Source: OCS116 sp051531935 (GTDB taxonomy: Bacteria > Pseudomonadota > Alphaproteobacteria > Rhizobiales > OSC116). From it: 64,000 nucleotides of DNA. Location of the stretch: assembly GCA_051531935.1 (NCBI GenBank), contig JAOPTR010000012.1:10757-74756 (forward strand), given 5' to 3'. The notes beneath the pieces were generated by a model that did no database searches, was not told the DNA's origin, and saw only the letters and a list, made by a program, of their open reading frames with translations. Numbering within the stretch: the stretch's first letter is position 1; each line of letters begins with the position of its first letter. This document shows positions 17,601-24,954 of the stretch, piece after piece. The translations under genes and the position numbers were made by a program.

Positions 17601-18893
17601 TTAATATCTGTAATGGTCTGCTTTGAACGGGCCATCAACAGGTAGAGACAAGTAATCAGCTTGTTCTTGTGTTAATTTTGTAAGCTTCACGCCTAGTTTC
17701 GCCAGGTGCAATGAAGCCACTTTTTCGTCTAGATGCTTAGGCAATACATAAACTTTATTTTCATAAGTTTTGTAATTGTCCCAAATTTCCATTTGAGCCA
17801 ACACTTGGTTGGTAAAACTTGCAGACATCACAAAGCTTGGGTGACCAGTTGCACAGCCAAGGTTTACCAAACGGCCCTCTGCCAAAACGATGATACGCTT
17901 GCCATCAGGAAATTCAACTTCGTCAACTTGTGGTTTCACATTGTGCCATTTAAGGTTACGCAATGCCGCAATTTGAATTTCACTATCAAAATGACCAATG
18001 TTACAAACGATGGCACGGTCTTTCATGTCACGCATATGGTCAATGGTAATTACATCTTTATTGCCCGTTGTGGTCACAAAAATGTCGCCAATTTTAGCAG
18101 CTTCATCCATGGTTACGACTTCATAACCTTCCATTGCAGCTTGTAACGCGCAAATAGGGTCAATTTCTGTTACCAAAACACGTGCACCTTGGCTACGTAG
18201 GCTTTCAGATGAGCCTTTGCCCACATCACCAAAACCACCAACCACACAAATTTTACCAGCAATCATTACGTCTGTTGCGCGTTTAATGCCATCTACAAGG
18301 CTTTCACGGCAACCATAAAGATTGTCAAATTTAGATTTTGTAACCGAGTCATTTACGTTGATTGCAGGAACTTTAAGAGTGCCAGCTTTTTCCATTTCAT
18401 AAAGACGCATCACACCAGTAGTGGTTTCTTCAGACAAGCCACGTACATCATCCATAAGCTCAGGATAATTGTCATGCATCATCACAGTAAGGTCGCCGCC
18501 ATCATCCAAAATCATGTTTGGTGTCCAGCCGTCTGGGCCTTTAATTGTTTGGTCAATACACCAGTTAAACTCTTCGTCTGTAAGGCCTTTCCAAGCATAT
18601 ATAGGAACGCCTGCTTCAGCCATGGCCGCAGCAGCTTGGTCTTGAGTCGAGAAAATATTACAGCTAGACCAACGGATAGTAGCACCAAGTGCTATCAGCG
18701 TTTCAATCAAAACAGCAGTTTGAATTGTCATATGCAAACAGCCAGCAATGCGAGCGCCTTTAAGAGGTTGGTCTTTGCCAAATTCTTCGCGCAATGCCAT
18801 AAGACCAGGCATTTCAGTTTCAGCAATCGCAATTTCTTTACGGCCCCAGTCAGCTAGGCTCATGTCTGCCACTTTAAAATCAGTAAAACTCAT
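17601..18893 (-). CDS. ahcY: S-adenosylhomocysteinase
   Basis: Hydrolyses S-adenosylhomocysteine to adenosine and homocysteine, completing the methyl cycle. At 430 residues it has the bacterial length. Visible motifs are CLHMTIQTAVLIETL, the catalytic NSVTKSKFDNLYGCRESL block, the NAD-binding GGFGDVGKG and the C-terminal DGPFKADHYRY, in which Lys and Tyr complete the partner NAD site. ATG 18893 has GGAG six bases upstream; the longer frame starts only at a TTG inside that leader. The 104-nt leader region (18894-18997) shows no riboswitch that I can recognise. Confidence 0.96.
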   Translation of the reverse strand: MSFTDFKVADMSLADWGRKEIAIAETEMPGLMALREEFGKDQPLKGARIAGCLHMTIQTAVLIETLIALGATIRWSSCNIFSTQDQAAAAMAEAGVPIYAWKGLTDEEFNWCIDQTIKGPDGWTPNMILDDGGDLTVMMHDNYPELMDDVRGLSEETTTGVMRLYEMEKAGTLKVPAINVNDSVTKSKFDNLYGCRESLVDGIKRATDVMIAGKICVVGGFGDVGKGSSESLRSQGARVLVTEIDPICALQAAMEGYEVVTMDEAAKIGDIFVTTTGNKDVITIDHMRDMKDRAIVCNIGHFDSEIQIAALRNLKWHNVKPQVDEVEFPDGKRIIVLAEGRLVNLGCATGHPSFVMSASFTNQVLAQMEIWDNYKTYENKVYVLPKHLDEKVASLHLAKLGVKLTKLTQEQADYLSLPVDGPFKADHYRY

Positions 18894-18997
18894 GTTTTTC
18901 TCCAATGTTAAAAATTATGAAAGCTATATAGCAGACTCACCAACCGATTTCAATAAGGATATAAACATTTCTTTATAGTTAAAGCCAACAACAGCGA

Positions 18998-19417
18998 TCA
19001 CCTCTCAATTAATTCAACAGCAAATCCATCAGGATCACTAACAAATGCAATTTGCTCCGACAATTCGCCTTGCGATGCTTTAAATTTCATCAAACCTGGT
19101 TTTCTTAGAATGTCGTAGCCAAGTTCCTCTAGATGCCCGCATGTGGCTTTAATATCAGCCGTCCCGATCGCAATATGCCCATAGTTTTCACCATGCTCAT
19201 AAGATTTTGTATCCCAGTTATGCGTTAATTCGATCACCGCGCCACTATGTTCAGCTTCATAACCCAAAAAAACCAAAGTAAATCGACCTTCTGGGAAATC
19301 CAATCGGCGTAGAATTTTCATCCTAAGCCCTTCCGTATAGAATCTTATCGAAGTTTCTAGATTTTCAACCCGCAACATTGTGTGCAATAACCTTAAAGAG
19401 TCTGAATTTTGTACCAT
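18998..19417 (-). CDS. gloA: Lactoylglutathione lyase (glyoxalase I)
   Basis: Isomerises the hemithioacetal of methylglyoxal and glutathione to S-lactoylglutathione. The 139 residues form two VOC modules. The four metal ligands are visible: His in LLHTMLRV, Glu in VIELTHN, His in YGHIAIG and Glu in FAVELIE. The GloA sequence pattern MKILRRLDFPEGRFTLVFLGY (cited by key residues) is strongly conserved. It lies in a three-gene block with a tautomerase-like gene and a TetR regulator that interrupts the usual ahcY-HPr neighbourhood. Confidence 0.93.
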   Translation of the reverse strand: MVQNSDSLRLLHTMLRVENLETSIRFYTEGLRMKILRRLDFPEGRFTLVFLGYEAEHSGAVIELTHNWDTKSYEHGENYGHIAIGTADIKATCGHLEELGYDILRKPGLMKFKASQGELSEQIAFVSDPDGFAVELIER

Positions 19418-19460
19418 TTATATTACTTTCCACTCGCTTAATACATTTTCAAAATATAGA

Positions 19461-19495
19461 ATTGCCGCCAATTTTTTCTAGTTTCTAGCGGCAAT
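19461..19495 (-). terminator. Hairpin after the tautomerase-like gene
   Basis: ATTGCCGC (19461-19468) pairs perfectly with GCGGCAAT (19488-19495) around a 19-nt loop that holds a minor CTAG-TTT-CTAG hairpin. It lies 12 bases past the stop of the - strand gene and is followed on that strand by a T-rich stretch (TCTATATTTTG), so it probably separates this gene from gloA. Confidence 0.6.
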
Positions 19496-19507
19496 CTATC
19501 TCAAATT

Positions 19508-19936
19508 TTAAAATGGCGCACGTTCACCAGCTAACACAGAACCTAACTCTTCATTTGTATAGGCATGGCCATCAATACCCCAAAGCCCATCAACCGCATA
19601 AACTACATTACCAGCAATTTTATCACGTTTTAATTTGCCATTTGCTGCTTGCAAAATTATATCAGTGCCTCGGCTTATCCATTCCAATTGAGCTTCTCTA
19701 TTGGCGAGCACAAATGACGGCACTTTAAGTTCAAAAATCGCAATTTCGGTTGGCATACCGCCAGAATATGTGCGCCCCTTTGGCAAAGTGCTCACTTCAC
19801 CAATTACATTTGGTTTCATAAATGTATGTCCAGAAATTCCATTAAGCTCTAGCAACAAATCGGTAAGTTGTGAAAAGACTTTCGCTTCACCTTCTGGGTT
19901 GAGAATTCCTTCTGAAATAATAAGTTGTAATGGCAT
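19508..19936 (-). CDS. Tautomerase-superfamily-like protein
   Basis: A 142-residue cytoplasmic protein that begins Met-Pro-Leu-Gln. Removal of Met would expose an N-terminal proline, the catalytic base of 4-oxalocrotonate tautomerase-fold enzymes, and the beta-strand LQLIISEG plus the following helix fit that fold. The length corresponds to a double module, as in MSAD/CHMI-type members. The substrate is unknown. It lies divergently from a TetR gene, separated by a cluster of palindromic half-sites, so it is probably the regulator's main target. The superfamily assignment is from pattern only. Confidence 0.5.
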   Translation of the reverse strand: MPLQLIISEGILNPEGEAKVFSQLTDLLLELNGISGHTFMKPNVIGEVSTLPKGRTYSGGMPTEIAIFELKVPSFVLANREAQLEWISRGTDIILQAANGKLKRDKIAGNVVYAVDGLWGIDGHAYTNEELGSVLAGERAPF

Positions 19937-19958
19937 TGTATAATCCTTTAAATTGTTT

Positions 19959-20043
19959 ATATATAGATCGTTATATAATGATCGAAGTCGTTATAGTATA
20001 GTGATCACTATATTGTCAATTATTAAATACCGATCGCTATATA
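19959..20043. promoter_or_regulatory. Cluster of GATCRYTATA half-sites, candidate TetR operators
   Basis: The divergent promoter region has a perfect 16-bp palindrome TATAGTGATCACTATA (19997-20012). Related half-sites lie on both sides: GATCGTTATA at 19966-19975, AGTCGTTATA at 19986-19995 (20 bp later) and GATCGCTATA at 20032-20041. Such multiple inverted and direct half-sites between a TetR gene and its divergent neighbour are typical of operators for autoregulation and repression. Confidence 0.65.
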
Positions 20044-20069
20044 AAGACCCAAAACCAAGGAATATAATT

Positions 20070-20657
20070 ATGCGCTATAAGCCTGGCCAAAAAGAACAAA
20101 CAGCTCAGAGAATGCGACAAGTTGCAAATCGTTGCTTTAAAAGTCATGGATATGCTGGCATTGGTGTAAATGGCATAGCCGCCACCGCCAAAGTCACGTC
20201 AGGCGCCTTTTATGCGCATTTCGGTTCCAAACAAAATGCTTTTCACGCTGCACTTGAATTTGGGTTAGATGAAGTGATTACCGCCATTCCGAAATTTCAA
20301 GAAGATAATGGGCTAAATTGGGTTAAAGCATTTGTAGATTATTATTTAAGTCCCGCGCATCAAGCCGATTTAGAGGGAGGTTGCGCTATGACAACGCTAT
20401 CTCCAGAGGTTGTTCGAGCTGACCCAGAAACGCATCAAATATACGAAAATAAAATGCAGACAATTATAACCCTAGTTGCCGATGGACTAGATGGAGCAGA
20501 AAAAACCAATAGAGCTTGGGCGATGATTAGCCTGCTCATTGGCAGCCTGACTGTCGTTCGTGCTATTCATGAGCAGGAATTAGTAGAAAACATCACACCA
20601 TCTCTAAAGATAAGTGCTGTCCAAGCCGCAGGTCAAACTCGGATCGTGTCTAAATGA
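20070..20657 (+). CDS. TetR/AcrR family regulator
   Basis: A 195-residue repressor. The N-terminal helix-turn-helix covers about residues 10-55 (QVANRCFKSHGY, GVNGIAATAKVTSGAFYAHFGSK by key residues), and a TetR_C-type ligand domain follows. ATG 20070 has AAGG nine bases upstream; the open frame extends to 19953, but that part is translated promoter DNA containing the operators. It is divergent from the tautomerase-like gene and gloA. The genes suggest control of an electrophile or aldehyde response, which is inference. Confidence 0.88.
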   Translation: MRYKPGQKEQTAQRMRQVANRCFKSHGYAGIGVNGIAATAKVTSGAFYAHFGSKQNAFHAALEFGLDEVITAIPKFQEDNGLNWVKAFVDYYLSPAHQADLEGGCAMTTLSPEVVRADPETHQIYENKMQTIITLVADGLDGAEKTNRAWAMISLLIGSLTVVRAIHEQELVENITPSLKISAVQAAGQTRIVSK

Positions 20658-20714
20658 TAATGAATTGAAATATTAGGTACGATGAAACCACAGCTATTCA
20701 AACCAACAAGGTCT

Positions 20715-20984
20715 TTAACATTCTTCATCAAATCGGCGGGCAACAAGATCAGATATAGCTTCAAGTGCTTTATCGGCATCTTTACCTTCCGCGCTCACGG
20801 CAATGCTACAACCTATAGATGCGCCAAGCATCATAAGCCCCATAATGGAGCGGGCATCTACCGATGATCCGTCTTTAGACACAGTAATTTTAGCTTTAAA
20901 CTGCTCGGCACATTTTACAAATTTGGCCGAAGCTCTGGCATGTAAGCCACGTTGATTGCATATTTGTAATTCAAGCTCACTCAT
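20715..20984 (-). CDS. ptsH: Phosphocarrier protein HPr
   Basis: An 89-residue HPr. His in the motif GLHARASAKF (about residue 15) is the phosphorylation site for enzyme I, and Ser in ARSIMGLMML (about residue 46) is the site for HprK, whose gene lies upstream in the same operon. No sugar-specific EIIBC is present, so this is a regulatory PTS and not a transport one. I chose ATG 20984; the frame also has a TTG at 20990. The stop of the EIIA gene lies 7 bases upstream. Confidence 0.95.
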   Translation of the reverse strand: MSELELQICNQRGLHARASAKFVKCAEQFKAKITVSKDGSSVDARSIMGLMMLGASIGCSIAVSAEGKDADKALEAISDLVARRFDEEC

Positions 20985-20991
20985 CAACAAA

Positions 20992-21390
20992 TCATCCTGC
21001 CAACACTTGGCTAGCGATAGATATATATTTGCGTCCTGCCTCTTGCACTTGCAATGCAGCTTCTTCTAGGTCAAGCGTTTCACGTACGGCAGCAAGTTTA
21101 ATCAACATCGGTAAATTCACACCAGCAATCACTTCAACTTGTGGCATATCCATCATTGATATCGCCAAATTAGAAGGCGTACCGCCAAACATGTCGGTCA
21201 ATAAAATAACGCCCTTATCACTATTCACAGCAATAACAGCTTGTACAATTTCTTCACGTCGCTCATCCATGTCATCATCGGGGCCAATAGATATTGTAAC
21301 CAAGCGCTCTTGCTCGCCCACAACATGTTCCATTGCTGCCCTAAATTCGCCTGCCAAAGCACCGTGTGTTACCAACACCAAACCAATCAT
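20992..21390 (-). CDS. PTS EIIA component, mannose family
   Basis: A 132-residue EIIA of the mannose/fructose-sorbose class. The phosphorylatable His is in LVTHG (about residue 9), and LLTDMFGGTPSNLA is the strongly conserved loop. In alphaproteobacteria this protein accepts phosphate from HPr and acts in regulation with ChvG/ChvI and HprK rather than in sugar uptake. ATG 21390 fits the family start MIGLVLVTHG; an upstream TTG at 21408 would add six residues. It lies between HPr and hprK, the standard order. Confidence 0.92.
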   Translation of the reverse strand: MIGLVLVTHGALAGEFRAAMEHVVGEQERLVTISIGPDDDMDERREEIVQAVIAVNSDKGVILLTDMFGGTPSNLAISMMDMPQVEVIAGVNLPMLIKLAAVRETLDLEEAALQVQEAGRKYISIASQVLAG

Positions 21391-21434
21391 TGTTTCGTCC
21401 ACTACCAAATCATCAACGGAATTTTATATTGTGC

Positions 21435-21454
21435 TTGATTCTATTTAGAATCAA
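21435..21454. repeat. Inverted repeat between hprK and the EIIA gene
   Basis: TTGATTCT (21435-21442) and AGAATCAA (21447-21454) are perfect 8-bp arms around a 4-nt loop, 45 bases before the EIIA start. It could be an operator or a weak hairpin that uncouples EIIA-HPr from hprK. No T-run follows on either strand. Confidence 0.5.
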
Positions 21455-21521
21455 TACAAATAATTTTCATTGCACACTTTCGTAGTATTGCCCTGTTAAA
21501 ACACAGCGATAAATTGGGTAT

Positions 21522-22016
21522 TTATGGCACAAGCTTATCTCGCATATGCGCATATAAGGCGGCTCTCACTCGTGCTTTTGCAAGCTTGTCGTCTTTGTAA
21601 ATTTGGATATAGGGTATTTTTACATCCAATATATAACGATAGCGGTTTTTAACGTCAGGCATACGCGCAGGCAATGTATCAATTAGCTCTACAAGCAAAT
21701 GCACTGGAGCGGGTGATTTAAATGGCACTTTGATAATGCCCAACCCACGCACTTCAAACAGGCCTTCAATGGTTTCGGGGCAACGTGCTACTAATTGCGC
21801 TTTTCCATCTTGCTCATCACGGCCAACATAAGTCTGGTCATCCGCCACCAACTTGCTAGTGCCACCGTTAATCAATACAAATTCAAACCCATGGGCGTCA
21901 TTTAACAAATCCAATGCCAAGGCCGATTTTCCAATCCCCGCAGGGCCGCTAATCATCACCCCATAACCATCTAAATAAACGGTTGTCGCATGCATCAATT
22001 GTGTGTTTTCACTCAT
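21522..22016 (-). CDS. hprK: HPr kinase/phosphorylase, short alphaproteobacterial form
   Basis: Phosphorylates and dephosphorylates HPr on its serine. At 164 residues it lacks the N-terminal domain of Gram-positive HprK and consists of the catalytic domain alone, as usual in alphaproteobacteria. The Walker A motif is SGPAGIGKSALA (about residues 23-34), and the signature IEGLFEVRGLGII lies near residue 85. It is 10 bases downstream of chvG, so sensor kinase and PTS regulators are co-transcribed. Confidence 0.94.
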   Translation of the reverse strand: MSENTQLMHATTVYLDGYGVMISGPAGIGKSALALDLLNDAHGFEFVLINGGTSKLVADDQTYVGRDEQDGKAQLVARCPETIEGLFEVRGLGIIKVPFKSPAPVHLLVELIDTLPARMPDVKNRYRYILDVKIPYIQIYKDDKLAKARVRAALYAHMRDKLVP

Positions 22017-22026
22017 TGCTCAACTT

Positions 22027-23829
22027 TCAATTGGCTTTTGCAACCATTTCAACAGGTAGGATAATCGAAAATTTAGCGCCTAAAACCTTGTCATTGACCA
22101 CAATATTCTCAGCATTTATTGTGCCTTGATGCGCCTCAACAATCTGCTTGCAAATCGAAAGCCCAAGCCCCGAATTGTCACCGAAATCTTGCTTCATATA
22201 TTCATCAGGGTCAACATCCATCATATGTTGCCTGTCCGTGTAAAACCGCTCAAAAATCCGGTCAACGTCATCCACCTGAATGCCCGCGCCTGAATCAATT
22301 ATATCAATATGAATTTTGTCGTTCAAACGTCGCATAATCACATCTATATTGCTATGCTTTGGGGCAAATGAACGGGCGTTGCCAATAATATTCTGCACCA
22401 CTTGGCCTAGCCGTACATTATGCCCCGCAATTTTGAACGCGTCATCTTCTTCATATTCATCTGTTTCAGTCACGGCTACATCTAACAATATAGTGGCTTC
22501 GTCGGTCTTTTTGGTTTCATTGGCAATTAAAACCAATGTTTCCAACAGAGCTTTCATATCTACCACTTCTTTTTCTTCACGCGCCAATTCAGCATCAAGC
22601 CGCGAGGCGTCGCTAATGTCAGTAATCAAGCGGTCGAGGCGCTGCACATCTTGCAAAATAATTTCCATCAACCGCGCTTTATTCACGTCGCTTTTCGCAA
22701 TGGGTAAAGTTTCCACCGCACTTCTTAGCGATGTAAGTGGGTTTTTAAGCTCGTGCGAAACATCGGCAGCAAACCGCTCAATCGCTTCAATACGGCTGAA
22801 CAATGCTTCTGTCATCTTGCTGAGTGAGCTAGACAAATGCCCAATCTCATCACGTCTTTTGGCATAATTGGGTATTAGGTCTGCATTGGCAATGTCTTTT
22901 CCCACTTCTTCGGCAGCATTCGCTAAGTTTCGAATGGGCACCGCAATGGTTTGCGCTAAAAAGAACGACAGTACAGCCAAAACCACCGCCGCAATGGCAA
23001 ATAGCTTAAACAAATTAGATTGCTCTGTCGCCACCATAGCCTCAATGTCGCTACCCTTAGTCGATAAAAATAATATACCCAAAACCGAACGTAATTTTTG
23101 AATCGGCACCGCAACAGATAAAACCAAATTGCCATTCTCATCAACCCGCACATTGGTACCTGCTTCGCCATTCAGCGCAGTTGCCACTTCTGAATATTTA
23201 CGGCCATTTTCGCCCGAATATTCCTTGTAAAGCGCCAAGTCGCGGCGCAGATATTCTAACTTCACCCATTTCCATAAGCGTTCGTACCAAGCTTTGTGGG
23301 TCTGCCCAATTGGCGCCAATTCGCTTTGTAAAATGTCTCCACCCGCGTATAATGAGCGCGAATCCAACAAAAGCACGCCATCACTATCAAATATCCGCGC
23401 GCGAGTTTTCTTTTTCAGCAGCGAATGGCGTAATATTTGAGCAGCCGCTTCAGGGTCAATTGGCACACTAATGGTCGAGTAAACATCTTCGTCACTAATA
23501 TCTATGTCACTGGTATCTTCAAGCAGTTCATCAATGTTTAGGTCAATTTCACCAAAATCATCTTCACTGGCACTGGCACTCAATGCCCCTGCAATCACCA
23601 CACTTTGGGTGATGAGGCTTTCAAGCTTGGCATCAATCAAGCCTTCTTTGGTTTGGTCGAGATATAATATGCCCGAAAGCAAAACAGCCAACGCCAGCAC
23701 ATTCATAGCGATAATACGGCCATAAATTGTCGCAAAACCAAAAAATCTCAAATTGTAAAATCGGCGCAGCGCCAACAAAATGGGCGCCACGTTCGACGTT
23801 TTTTTTAAATCTTCGGTTTCATCAGCCAC
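22027..23829 (-). CDS. chvG: Two-component sensor histidine kinase ChvG
   Basis: A 600-residue inner-membrane kinase. It has a transmembrane helix near residues 40-60, a periplasmic sensor region with an acidic block (about 85-115), a second helix near 275-295, HAMP, a dimerisation domain with the phospho-His in DVSHELKNPLTSL, and HATPase boxes ending in NSGLGLSICKQIVEAH. Family members (ChvG/ExoS/BvrS) respond to acid and envelope stress and control virulence or symbiosis genes in rhizobia and Brucella through ChvI. In those genomes the pair lies next to pckA and the HprK/EIIA/HPr genes, exactly as here. Confidence 0.94.
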   Translation of the reverse strand: MADETEDLKKTSNVAPILLALRRFYNLRFFGFATIYGRIIAMNVLALAVLLSGILYLDQTKEGLIDAKLESLITQSVVIAGALSASASEDDFGEIDLNIDELLEDTSDIDISDEDVYSTISVPIDPEAAAQILRHSLLKKKTRARIFDSDGVLLLDSRSLYAGGDILQSELAPIGQTHKAWYERLWKWVKLEYLRRDLALYKEYSGENGRKYSEVATALNGEAGTNVRVDENGNLVLSVAVPIQKLRSVLGILFLSTKGSDIEAMVATEQSNLFKLFAIAAVVLAVLSFFLAQTIAVPIRNLANAAEEVGKDIANADLIPNYAKRRDEIGHLSSSLSKMTEALFSRIEAIERFAADVSHELKNPLTSLRSAVETLPIAKSDVNKARLMEIILQDVQRLDRLITDISDASRLDAELAREEKEVVDMKALLETLVLIANETKKTDEATILLDVAVTETDEYEEDDAFKIAGHNVRLGQVVQNIIGNARSFAPKHSNIDVIMRRLNDKIHIDIIDSGAGIQVDDVDRIFERFYTDRQHMMDVDPDEYMKQDFGDNSGLGLSICKQIVEAHQGTINAENIVVNDKVLGAKFSIILPVEMVAKAN

Positions 23830-23844
23830 AAAAAACTCTTAGCT

Positions 23845-24561
23845 TTAAGATCCAGTTTTATACCGATAACCCACACCATAAAGGGTTTCAATATTATCAA
23901 AATCATCGTCAACCATCTTAAACTTCTTGCGCAAACGCTTAATATGGCTGTCAATTGTGCGGTCATCTACATAAATTTGCTCATCATAAGCGGCATCCAT
24001 TAAGCTATCACGGCTCTTTACAATACCAGGGCGCACAGCCAAAGCTTCTAAAATTAAAAACTCAGTCACAGTTAAAACAACCTGCTTTTCAGCCCATAAC
24101 ACCTCATGGCGTTCGCGGTCCATGTGCAATTCGCCCTGCTCTAAAATATTTTCAGCAACCACGGCAACTGCACCATTGCTGGTTTTAGCCACTTCACGTG
24201 CGGCACTGCGGCGCATAATGGTTTTAATGCGCTCAATCACCAAGCGATGGCTAAATGGTTTGGTGATATAATCATCAGCACCCATTTTTAAACCAAACAA
24301 CTCGTCAATTTCATCATCTTTAGATGTTAAAAATATCACAGGAAATTGATCCGTCTGGCGCACACGGCGTAATAATTCCATACCATCCATACGCGGCATT
24401 TTAATGTCAAATATAGCGATGTCAGGCTTATTTTCTTTAAAACCTTCAAGCGCATCAGCACCATTATTATATGTCGCCACCTCAAAACCTTCAGCTTCTA
24501 ATGCAATAGAAACAGATGTAATGATGTTCATGTCGTCATCGACCAGTGCAATTTTTGGCAT
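23845..24561 (-). CDS. chvI: Two-component response regulator ChvI
   Basis: A 238-residue OmpR-type regulator. The receiver domain shows LVDDD near the N terminus, the phospho-Asp in AIFDIKMPRMDG and the conserved Lys in FITK-type sequence DDYITKPFS. The C-terminal winged helix contains RTIDSHIKRLRKKF and GVGYRYK. It is the cognate regulator of ChvG, 15 bases downstream. Its promoter region is shared with divergent pckA and contains a perfect LacI-type palindrome 120 bases upstream. Confidence 0.95.
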   Translation of the reverse strand: MPKIALVDDDMNIITSVSIALEAEGFEVATYNNGADALEGFKENKPDIAIFDIKMPRMDGMELLRRVRQTDQFPVIFLTSKDDEIDELFGLKMGADDYITKPFSHRLVIERIKTIMRRSAAREVAKTSNGAVAVVAENILEQGELHMDRERHEVLWAEKQVVLTVTEFLILEALAVRPGIVKSRDSLMDAAYDEQIYVDDRTIDSHIKRLRKKFKMVDDDFDNIETLYGVGYRYKTGS

Positions 24562-24954
24562 AATTCAACCCAGTAATATTAAAATTTAAATCGAGTATAG
24601 CCAATAAACACAAAAGATGAACAAAATAAGGCAAGTTATTCAAAGCACTGTTTTCAGTAACTCACATGGTAAAAATATCACTGAAACGTTTCAGTAGTAT
24701 AGTTAACCGCATTATCCCCAATTAATAATACCAATAACTCATTTTATCAATTGCCATACCAGTTGGCATACCCTAAAGGTAACTTGTGTTTTCGTATATA
24801 AATGAAGGCACTTTCTCCTGGGCGGGAGAAATCATCGGGTGATAAGCGCATCAAAAATGGTATTGATTTAGGCGAATTGGTATTATCGAAGCAATTAAAA
24901 CCTTGGGCGTAAATATGCAGGTTAAGGGCCGGCGTATAAATTTAGGAGTAGGAT
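24562..24954. other. Divergent chvI-pckA control region
   Basis: The 393-bp gap holds the palindrome at 24681-24694; an 11-bp inverted repeat ATAATACCAAT (24725-24735) / ATTGGTATTAT (24876-24886); a hairpin TTTCTCC/GGAGAAA (24812-24831) followed by a small ATCA/TGAT hairpin; and a 36-codon open frame (24802-24912) without a Shine-Dalgarno. The pckA Shine-Dalgarno is AGGAGTAGGA just before 24955. Confidence 0.6.
24681..24694. promoter_or_regulatory. LacI-family operator palindrome CTGAAACGTTTCAG
   Basis: A perfect 14-bp palindrome with the central CG typical of LacI/GalR operators. It is identical to the one upstream of the LacI gene at 59760-59773, and the match continues two bases to the right (TA). 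It is about 120 bp from chvI and 260 bp from pckA. Confidence 0.75.

Noticed and set aside
18894..18997. SAH or SAM riboswitch upstream of ahcY
   Set aside because: The leader is short and AT-rich, and I could not draw the conserved pseudoknot or core bases of any known class.
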